From CAYGKP01 sp964350605 (lineage in GTDB: Bacteria; Bacteroidota; Bacteroidia; Cytophagales; JAAEPT01), in the NCBI GenBank assembly GCA_964350605.1, contig CAYGKP010000060.1, positions 1-12,719 on the forward strand: 12,719 bases of DNA. The letters run 5' to 3'. A program made the position numbers and the translations under genes. The notes beneath the pieces were generated by a model. It did no database searches, was not told where the DNA came from, and saw only the letters and a list, made by a program, of their open reading frames with translations. This document shows positions 8,050 through 12,719 of this stretch, piece after piece. Position 1 is the first letter of the stretch; each line of letters opens with the position of its first letter.

Positions 8050-9164
8050 TAACTGGCGCGCAGGAGTTGGTGAATAGAAAAGGCCGTGTCGAGGTGAACC
8101 ACCCGCGAGAGGCCATTGCGCTCGATGTGATAGCGCGCTTCGGACAGGATGTCGCAGAGCTTCATGAGGCGCTCGGTATCGGCAACGGTGGCGAACTTCC
8201 GGGCGAAGTCTGCATGTGGGTCGTCGGTGGGCAATTGGCTGGCCCCCGCTTGGTGGTGCATCACTTCGCGGAGCAGTTGGAGGCCCAAGTCGAAGTAGTG
8301 TTTCTGTCCTTCGCGGGACAAGCCTTGGAAGGCTTCGCTTTGCGCAACCAGTTCAGCGGGTCGCATGGCGAAGGCCGCGCGCAGCCAGGTGATGAACTGC
8401 TCGCTCAAGGGGTCTTCGCGGTGGGCGGCCAGCTCGCGGGCATACGGTAGGTTGCCCTCGGCGCGGCGGGCGATGGCGCGGGCCTCGGGTTCGGGGACGT
8501 TCTTGCCGACCAGATAGGAAGTCAGATCGTCCTCGGCGAAGGGGCCGACGTGGACCTTTTGGGTCCGCGATTGGATGGTGCCCAATACGCGGTCATACGC
8601 ATCGCTCACCAAGAGAAACACGGTACCCGCAGGGGGTTCTTCCAGCAGCTTCAGAAGGGCATTCGCCGCGGCGGGGTGCATGAGTTCGGGCAGCCAGAGC
8701 AGGACGACTTTGCGCTCACCCCCGTGCGACTTGAGCGAAAGCGTGCGAATCATCCGGCGGCTTTCGGCCACCGAAATCGCAAGTTGTTTGTTCTCAGCGG
8801 CCAGCGAAGCCACCCAATCGGCGAAGGTGGCAAAAGGATCAGCGGCCAGCAGGGTGCGCAGTTGGGGCAGGTAAAACTCGCTGGGTGTTTGGTCATCGCC
8901 CTTTACCGAGGGGGCCGGGACCACTACATGAATGTCAGGATGAACAAGGCCCTCCGCCTTCCGGCAGCTCGAACAAGCCCCGCAGGCCTCCCCTTCCTTC
9001 GCTTCGGGGCAAAGCAACGACTGGGCAAACGCCCTCGCCATGGGCCATTGCCCCCCGCCCTGGGGGCCGAAAAAGAGTTGCGCATGCGCCAAGCGACCGC
9101 CCAACACGTTGGCACGAAGCCGAGCCTTCAACTCGGCAAACCCGGGAATCTCCGCGTACGTCAT
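8049..9164 (-). CDS. holB: DNA polymerase III delta-prime subunit (clamp loader)
   Basis: 371 residues. Delta-prime is the stator of the clamp loader that places the beta sliding clamp on DNA. Seen here: HAQLFFGPQGGG (27-38), where the Walker A lysine is replaced (GPQGGGQW, Q39), consistent with a non-hydrolysing delta-prime; four zinc-binding cysteines (C52, C61, C64, C67, spaced CGACSSC); the hallmark AANALLKLLEEPP at 166-178; and a sensor-like QSRT at 198-201. The invariant cysteine of the SRC motif in active gamma/tau subunits is absent. The C-terminal ~150 residues are helical and poorly conserved, as expected for the collar domain. Its ATG overlaps the stop of the glmU-like gene by 4 bases (ATGA), and its stop overlaps hemC by 1 base. 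Confidence 0.93.
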   Translation of the reverse strand: MTYAEIPGFAELKARLRANVLGGRLAHAQLFFGPQGGGQWPMARAFAQSLLCPEAKEGEACGACSSCRKAEGLVHPDIHVVVPAPSVKGDDQTPSEFYLPQLRTLLAADPFATFADWVASLAAENKQLAISVAESRRMIRTLSLKSHGGERKVVLLWLPELMHPAAANALLKLLEEPPAGTVFLLVSDAYDRVLGTIQSRTQKVHVGPFAEDDLTSYLVGKNVPEPEARAIARRAEGNLPYARELAAHREDPLSEQFITWLRAAFAMRPAELVAQSEAFQGLSREGQKHYFDLGLQLLREVMHHQAGASQLPTDDPHADFARKFATVADTERLMKLCDILSEARYHIERNGLSRVVHLDTAFSIHQLLRAS

Positions 9165-10330
9165 GCGCCTCGCTGGGCTGCGGTTCGTTGGAATACGTCG
9201 GTGAGAAGCGCCTTTTCTTCCTTGCTGAGTGCCACCTGACGACGGGCCATCACGTGCTCTGCCACTTCCAAGGCTTTCTCCAGCCGGAACTCAACTAAGC
9301 CCTCGGCCCCGCCCCACGAGAAGGAAGGGACAAACTTCGGCGGGAAGCCCGCCCCGAAAAGATTCGCGCTAACCCCGACGACCGTCGCGGTGTTGAACAT
9401 CGTGCCAATGCCTGCCTTGCTATGGTCACCCATTGTGAGACCCAAGAATTGCCGTCCGGTGGGGACGTACTCGCCCTGTGCCTCGCTCCACGCGGAAATC
9501 TGGCCGTAGTCGTTCTTGAGGTTCGAGCAATCGGTGCCCGCCCCAAGGTTGCACCATTGGCCCAGAAGGGCATGACCCAGGAAGCCGTCGTGCGCCTTGT
9601 TCGAATAACCCCACAGGATTGAGACACTCACCTCGCCGCCCACCTTGCAGTAGGGGCCTATGGTCGTGCCTGCGCGAATCTTGCCGCCCATGTTGACCGT
9701 CGCGCCTTCTAGGATCGCCACGGGGCCTTGGATCATCGAGCCAGGCTGGATCACCGCTTTCGGGCCAATGTAAATCGGACCTGCCGACGCATCGAGAACA
9801 GCACCGCGCACATCCGCCGTCGGATCGACGTAGACTTTCTCGGGCGAATAGATCGCCGTGTGGATGTCGCGCAAAAAGCCAACCGGCGGATCCAGGCGTT
9901 CGATGTCCTCGGCAATCTCGCCGGGGTTGTGGTCGAGCAAATCCCACAGCCGTTCAATGCGCGGCGGGGCTCCTGGCAATTCCTTCCAGACGGTTGTCGA
10001 AGCCACCCAGGATGTGTCGTGCACAGCGATGGCCTCGTCATTCCATTTGAGTCCCTCGCCCGGTTTGAGGGCCATGACCGCCTCGACCAAAAAGGAAGCC
10101 GGCAACAAGCGTGACTCAATGAACAGTACTGGCTCACCCTTCGGCGGCTGGGCGTAGCGATGCGCGAAGAGCGCGTCGCACTGAAAGGTCGTTCGGTCGG
10201 GTTTGAGGGCGAAAGCCCACTTCTCCGCGAGGGTCAAAATGCCCACGCGCAGATCAGCCACTGGCCGCGTATGGGTCAGGGGGAGGAAGGCCGCTCGGGC
10301 CTCGGGCCGGTCCACAAGGCAAAGGACCAT
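9161..10330 (-). CDS. Bacteroidota GlmU-like sugar nucleotidyltransferase / left-handed beta-helix protein
   Basis: 389 residues from ATG 10330; an in-frame GTG directly before it (10333) could add one residue. The N-terminus FLPLTHTRPVADLRVGILT (14-32) is characteristic of the Bacteroidota-specific GlmU-like family and differs from the LxAGxGTRM loop of classical GlmU. From about residue 160 to 345 hexapeptide-type repeats (for example IYIGPKAVIQPGSMI, VAILEGATVNMGGKIRAG) indicate a left-handed beta-helix as in acetyltransferases. GDHSKAGIGTMFNT and a PSFSWGG segment close the domain. Presumed role: making UDP-N-acetylglucosamine for peptidoglycan and lipid A, with acetyl- and uridyl-transfer in one protein; this is inferred from family naming and not shown here. 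It lies 64 bases after rpmE2, a pairing common in Bacteroidota, and overlaps holB by 4 bases. Confidence 0.9.
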   Translation of the reverse strand: MVLCLVDRPEARAAFLPLTHTRPVADLRVGILTLAEKWAFALKPDRTTFQCDALFAHRYAQPPKGEPVLFIESRLLPASFLVEAVMALKPGEGLKWNDEAIAVHDTSWVASTTVWKELPGAPPRIERLWDLLDHNPGEIAEDIERLDPPVGFLRDIHTAIYSPEKVYVDPTADVRGAVLDASAGPIYIGPKAVIQPGSMIQGPVAILEGATVNMGGKIRAGTTIGPYCKVGGEVSVSILWGYSNKAHDGFLGHALLGQWCNLGAGTDCSNLKNDYGQISAWSEAQGEYVPTGRQFLGLTMGDHSKAGIGTMFNTATVVGVSANLFGAGFPPKFVPSFSWGGAEGLVEFRLEKALEVAEHVMARRQVALSKEEKALLTDVFQRTAAQRGA

Positions 10331-10333
10331 CAC

Positions 10334-10344
10334 CCGAAGTTAGG
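10334..10344 (-). promoter_or_regulatory. Weak -7-like element (TAACTTCG) before the glmU-like gene
   Basis: Read on the minus strand, CCTAACTTCGG ends 3 bases before the GTG and 6 before the ATG. It matches 7 of 8 positions of the Bacteroidota -7 consensus TAnnTTTG, but I see no TTTG-like -33 element at the right distance. The same 11-mer precedes the helicase gene at 3720-3730. It could be an internal start giving a near-leaderless message, or chance. Confidence 0.2.
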
Positions 10345-10366
10345 CAGAGATGAAATGAAATGGCGG

Positions 10367-10384
10367 TTCGAGGCGCGCCACGAA
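10367..10384. terminator. Possible stem-loop between rpmE2 and the glmU-like gene
   Basis: An inverted repeat TTCG-A-GGCGCGCC-A-CGAA sits about 11 bases after the rpmE2 stop. The GC-rich core GGCGCGCC is a perfect palindrome, and outer TTCG/CGAA arms pair across a single mismatch. In transcript sense it is followed by a pyrimidine-rich run (ATTTCATTTCATCTC) with no true U tract. It may attenuate transcription from rpmE2 into the operon or protect the rpmE2 message 3' end; a strong intrinsic terminator is unlikely. Confidence 0.3.
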
Positions 10385-10394
10385 GACCGAATTC

Positions 10395-10682
10395 TTATTC
10401 GGCGGACTTCGCTGGCTCGGCGACAGGCGCTTTCGGCGCTGCGCCTTTGTAGCGGCGGTTGAACTTCTCAACGCGTCCAGCGGTGTCAAGCAACATGCGC
10501 TGGCCAGTGAAGAAGGGGTGCGAAGCCGAGCTGACCTCGACTTTCACCACCGGATACTCCTTGCCGTCTTCCCAGACGATGGTCTCCTCGGAGTTCATGG
10601 TCGAACGAGTCAGGAATTTGAATTCGCTGGCTTGGTCCTGAAATACGACGAAACGATACTCGGGGTGAATTTCCTGCTTCAT
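10395..10682 (-). CDS. rpmE2: 50S ribosomal protein L31 type B (zinc-free form)
   Basis: 95 residues. L31 bridges the large and small ribosomal subunits. The start MKQEIHPEYRFVVFQD, the central LTRSTMNSEETIVWEDG and SHPFFTGQRMLLDTAGRVEKF are diagnostic of the type B form. The zinc-binding cysteines of type A are absent; there is no cysteine at all. A ~17-residue Ala/Pro/Lys tail (GAAPKAPVAEPAKSAE) extends beyond the ~80-residue core, a common low-complexity addition in this phylum. It is the first gene of the minus-strand run and has its own promoter just upstream. No zinc-responsive (Zur) operator is recognisable, so whether it is the only L31 or a zinc-starvation copy cannot be judged here. 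Confidence 0.96.
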   Translation of the reverse strand: MKQEIHPEYRFVVFQDQASEFKFLTRSTMNSEETIVWEDGKEYPVVKVEVSSASHPFFTGQRMLLDTAGRVEKFNRRYKGAAPKAPVAEPAKSAE

Positions 10683-10701
10683 GGTCTGTTGTGCTTACGC
10701 T

Positions 10702-10714
10702 CCCTTAAAAAGGG
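10702..10714. promoter_or_regulatory. Small hairpin CCCTT-AAA-AAGGG at the 5' end of the rpmE2 message
   Basis: A perfect 5-bp inverted repeat with a 3-base loop lies 20 bases before the rpmE2 ATG and just downstream of the predicted transcription start (about 10712, from the -7 element). It would form at or overlapping the very 5' end of the mRNA. It may stabilise the transcript or take part in autogenous control by L31, but it is small and could be incidental. Confidence 0.25.
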
Positions 10715-10717
10715 CTA

Positions 10718-10749
10718 CAAAGATAAGAAGTCCGCGCGTTGATTCCCAA
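10718..10749 (-). promoter_or_regulatory. Bacteroidota-type promoter for rpmE2
   Basis: On the minus strand a perfect TATCTTTG (TAnnTTTG consensus) occupies 10725-10718, preceded after 21 bases by TTG at 10749-10747 as the -33 element. The arrangement matches the primary sigma factor consensus known for Bacteroides and Flavobacterium. The region is also AT-richer than its surroundings. The predicted start site is near 10712, giving a leader of about 30 bases before the ATG at 10682. Confidence 0.75.
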
Positions 10750-10752
10750 GCC

Positions 10753-10784
10753 TTTCCTTCCGCTTGCTGCGAATTCGTATTTTG
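10753..10784 (+). promoter_or_regulatory. Probable promoter for the phosphoribosyltransferase gene
   Basis: TATTTTG at 10778-10784 resembles the -7 element TAnnTTTG with one T missing, and TTTC at 10753-10756 lies 21 bases upstream as a -33 candidate (consensus TTTG). The -7 element ends only 5 bases before the ATG at 10790, so transcription would begin at or beside the start codon, giving a leaderless or nearly leaderless message. Its -33 element is back to back with that of the divergent rpmE2 promoter. Confidence 0.4.
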
Positions 10785-10789
10785 TGGCC

Positions 10790-11296
10790 ATGACAACGGC
10801 GACCACCCTGCTACTCGACCCCGCGCTCATCGAGCAGAAAATCCGCCGAATGGCCTTCGAGGTGTACGAATACCACGATTACGCGGGCTATTCCGAGCTT
10901 CTGATCGCTGGGATTCACGGCCGTGGCGCGCAATTGGCCCGCCGTGTCCAAGCCGTTTTGGCCGAGATCAGCCCCCTTCAAACCGAGCTAATCGACATTC
11001 ACCTGAGCAAAGACACCCCCGCCCAAGCCGAAATTCGCCTGGAACCCCAGGTCGAGTTAGCGGGCCGTTCGGTGCTGCTGGTCGATGATGTGTTGAATAG
11101 TGGCCGCACGTTGGCCTATAGCCTTAAGCCTTTTCTCTTGGCACCGATTCAGAGCATTCAGACCTTGGTTTTGGTCGAACGGACGCACCGCCGCTTCCCG
11201 ATTCGGGCCGATTACGTGGGCTATGCCCTCTCGACCACAGTGAAAGAACACGTGCGCGTCGAACTCGGCAAGAAAGAAGGGGTCTACTTGGAGTAG
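10790..11296 (+). CDS. PyrR-like phosphoribosyltransferase
   Basis: 168 residues. The PRPP-binding loop VLLVDDVLNSGRT is at 95-107, with the acidic pair D99/D100. Other PyrR-type segments are present in order: LDPALIEQKIRRMAFEVYE (9-27), LIAGIHGRGAQLARR (38-52), and LVERTHRRFPIRADYVG (128-144). PyrR proteins act as uracil phosphoribosyltransferases and, in some bacteria, as RNA-binding regulators of pyrimidine genes. No pyr gene or attenuator is visible here, so a salvage role is the safer guess. I chose ATG 10790 because the family sequence begins there; an in-frame TTG at 10739 would place the N-terminus across both promoters and add residues unlike the family. The only plus-strand gene in the window, divergent from rpmE2 and convergent with the exported protein gene. 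Confidence 0.88.
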   Translation: MTTATTLLLDPALIEQKIRRMAFEVYEYHDYAGYSELLIAGIHGRGAQLARRVQAVLAEISPLQTELIDIHLSKDTPAQAEIRLEPQVELAGRSVLLVDDVLNSGRTLAYSLKPFLLAPIQSIQTLVLVERTHRRFPIRADYVGYALSTTVKEHVRVELGKKEGVYLE

Positions 11297-11316
11297 ACTG
11301 AATCGCCCGGCTACTC
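11291..11316. terminator. Inverted repeat spanning the convergent stop codons
   Basis: GAGTAG (11291-11296) and CTACTC (11311-11316) form a 6-bp stem with a 14-base loop. Each arm is the last sense codon plus stop codon of one of the two convergent genes (both end in Glu-TAG). No U tract follows in either direction. It could be a weak bidirectional stem, or a by-product of both genes ending in GAG TAG. No better terminator is visible in the 14-base gap. Confidence 0.2.
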
Positions 11317-12168
11317 GCTAAAAATCGCCGTGCCGCCCTCGACCTTCAGGTTGATTTCAAGCACGCCGGGGGCCGTTACGTAATACGCATCGTTCATCCA
11401 CACGCCATCCTGGCCGTGGTAACTCTTGGGCAGGATCACATCACCCATCGCGCCTTTTTCGAATGTGATGCGCACGGGCACCTGCTCGCTGGGCAGTTGC
11501 ATGATCAGCTTGCCGAGGCCAACCGTAAGGTTCATCTGCGTGATGTCTACGTCGTTTTTGCCGGGGAATAGCAAGGTCAACTCGCCGTACTCAACACGCC
11601 CGTTGATGACCCGAACCCGGCCCAGGTGCAGGTTCTCGACGCGCAGCTTCCCCATCCGGCAATGCAAGGTGAGGGTGTCCATCTTCACCGCGTTACCACG
11701 GCTGGGTTGATAGCGCAGACGAATGGTCGCCTTCGCCGAGCGAACCGCCAAGCTCTTCACCGACAAGCCCGAGAGGTCGATTTCGGCGGCCCCGGTGCCG
11801 AAGGCGAGGTCCATGTCCAGGCGCTTGTGCTGGGCCAGAAACACCTGCCACGTACTGACCTCTTCGGTCCACAAACTGGAAATCGCCCGCTCGCTCTCCA
11901 GGACTTGGAAGATGGCTTCCTCGGTCTTTCCCTCGCGGCCGTTGTGCCAACGAGCATGCACGCGATCAGGGTCGCGGGTGCCGTAGATGGTCAGCAGGTT
12001 GGGGTTGGTGGTCGGCGCGATGGCGACGTTGCCTTCATCGAAGAAGGTCGCCATCCGAAAATGCGTGGTCGTTGCTTCGCCGGGCAGGGCCAAGCGCAGA
12101 CGGTCCTCCTGTGCGCGGGCCGAAACCAGCCCGAGGACCAAGAGCATCAGAAGAAAAAAGCGTTTCAC
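11311..12168 (-). CDS. Exported beta-rich protein, possibly toast-rack / LiaF-C-terminal-like
   Basis: 285 residues from a GTG at 12168. A signal peptide is evident: a basic KR, a hydrophobic run FFLLMLLVLGLV and a cleavage-like SARAQ at about 16-20. The mature part has no obvious catalytic motif. Its second half is a ladder of short beta-strand-like stretches with alternating hydrophobic residues (AAEIDLSGLSVKSLAVRSA, VNGRVEYGELTLLF-type turns, GLGKLIMQLPSEQVPVRI), reminiscent of the right-handed beta-helix toast-rack domain in LiaF-like envelope proteins; that likeness is by eye and uncertain. The frame stays open upstream to 12480, but that extension lies inside dnaJ and lacks family sense, while the GTG gives a clean signal peptide. 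GTG overlaps the dnaJ TGA by 4 bases (GTGA). The name should stay hypothetical exported protein until a profile search is done. Confidence 0.78.
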   Translation of the reverse strand: MKRFFLLMLLVLGLVSARAQEDRLRLALPGEATTTHFRMATFFDEGNVAIAPTTNPNLLTIYGTRDPDRVHARWHNGREGKTEEAIFQVLESERAISSLWTEEVSTWQVFLAQHKRLDMDLAFGTGAAEIDLSGLSVKSLAVRSAKATIRLRYQPSRGNAVKMDTLTLHCRMGKLRVENLHLGRVRVINGRVEYGELTLLFPGKNDVDITQMNLTVGLGKLIMQLPSEQVPVRITFEKGAMGDVILPKSYHGQDGVWMNDAYYVTAPGVLEINLKVEGGTAIFSE

Positions 12169-12719
12169 GCAGTGAAGAATTCCCGTAGGCTCTGGAAGAA
12201 ACCCTTGTCGGCTTTTCCAGGCGTTGGTTGGAAGTTCGCGCTGTTTCGCAACGATTCCAACTGGGCTTTCTCCTCTCGGCTGAGTTGTTTGGGGGTCCAG
12301 ACGTTGACGTAGACCAACTGATCTCCAACGCCATAGCCATTCAAATCGTGCATGCCCTTGCCACGTAGGCGCAAGACTTTGCCCGGCTGGGTGCCCGGCT
12401 CGATCTTCAATTTTGCCCGCCCGGTGAGGGTCGGCACCTCGACGTTCGCACCCAAAGTGGCATCCACAAAGCTGACCCACAGTTCGTAGACCACGTTGTT
12501 GCCGTCGCGTTGCAATTCCTCGTCGGGCACGCCTTCGACTACAATCAGCAGGTCGCCCGGCTGGCCGCCGCGTTCGGGCACGTGGCCCTTGCCGTTCATG
12601 ACCAGTTGCATGCCGTCCTCAACTCCCGCAGGGATGTTGAGCGACACAGTTTCTTCTTCCAACGTGCGGCCCGAGCCACTGCAAGTGGGGCACTTTTCTT
12701 TGACCACACGGCCTTCCCC
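12165..12719 (-). CDS. dnaJ: Chaperone DnaJ, C-terminal part (N-terminus beyond window)
   Basis: 184 residues up to the right edge, with the frame open through 12719. DnaJ is the Hsp40 partner that delivers unfolded clients to DnaK and stimulates its ATPase. The visible part begins in the cysteine-rich zinc region with its last CxxCxGxG unit (CPTCSGSG at residues 10-17 of the fragment). The substrate-binding beta domains follow: VSLNIPAGVEDG, GQPGDLLIVV, then SFVDATLGANVEVPTLTG, LKIEPGTQPGKVLRLRGKGM and GDQLVYVNV. It ends with a short helical tail KGFFQSLREFFTA. The J domain, the Gly/Phe linker and most of the zinc repeats would lie to the right. The retained zinc motif argues for DnaJ proper over CbpA. 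In many bacteria grpE precedes it; that cannot be checked here. Confidence 0.95.
   Translation of the reverse strand, partial: GEGRVVKEKCPTCSGSGRTLEEETVSLNIPAGVEDGMQLVMNGKGHVPERGGQPGDLLIVVEGVPDEELQRDGNNVVYELWVSFVDATLGANVEVPTLTGRAKLKIEPGTQPGKVLRLRGKGMHDLNGYGVGDQLVYVNVWTPKQLSREEKAQLESLRNSANFQPTPGKADKGFFQSLREFFTA

Noticed and set aside
8550..9239. A 229-codon plus-strand open frame opposite holB
   Set aside because: It is again in codon register with the minus-strand gene, and it runs across the holB/glmU-like junction without any plausible start context.
10739..10789. Upstream TTG start for the phosphoribosyltransferase
   Set aside because: It would translate through the divergent promoter region, and the extra 17 residues do not resemble the PyrR family, whose similarity starts after ATG 10790.
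12169..12480. N-terminal extension of the exported protein reaching into dnaJ
   Set aside because: The extra ~104 codons overlap clear DnaJ sequence in another frame, and using them would bury the signal peptide. The GTG at 12168 is better.

Overview
The window looks like a chromosomal stretch from a GC-rich member of the Bacteroidota, perhaps a Flavobacteriales-like lineage. Several things point that way. A type B ribosomal protein L31 gene sits next to the GlmU-like sugar nucleotidyltransferase typical of this phylum. There is a TAnnTTTG-type -7 promoter element with a TTG -33 element. Starts mostly lack Shine-Dalgarno sequences. The AGCS transporter carries a signal peptide, and the HolB has a degenerate Walker A. 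The exact genus cannot be read from the sequence.

Layout from right to left, since almost everything is on the minus strand: (a) 12719-11311 holds the 3' part of dnaJ, overlapped at its stop codon by a gene for a small exported beta-rich protein resembling the LiaF/toast-rack fold. (b) 10790-11296, on the plus strand, encodes a PyrR-like phosphoribosyltransferase that converges on the exported-protein gene with only 14 bases between the stop codons. (c) A 107-base divergent intergenic region (10683-10789) holds a convincing promoter for rpmE2 and a weaker one for the phosphoribosyltransferase. (d) 10682-1 is a long run of eight minus-strand genes: rpmE2, a glmU-like gene, holB, hemC, an RmlD-type reductase, an AGCS sodium/amino-acid symporter, a membrane-anchored helix-hairpin-helix protein, and a large superfamily 1 (DUF4011-type) helicase cut by the left edge. 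From the glmU-like gene onward, neighbours overlap by 1-4 bases or lie 14-21 bases apart, so they probably form one transcript.

Functionally the run is a mix of housekeeping jobs: translation, envelope precursor synthesis, DNA replication clamp loading, tetrapyrrole synthesis, sugar-nucleotide reduction, amino-acid uptake and DNA handling. It is not a single pathway. I see no mobile element, CRISPR array, tRNA, rRNA or defence island, and no gene-free stretch above about 110 bases. I found no clear evidence of a novel system. The most interesting points are the pairing of an envelope DNA-binding-fold protein with a large helicase, the stop/start overlap of dnaJ with an exported protein gene, and the rpmE2 control region.
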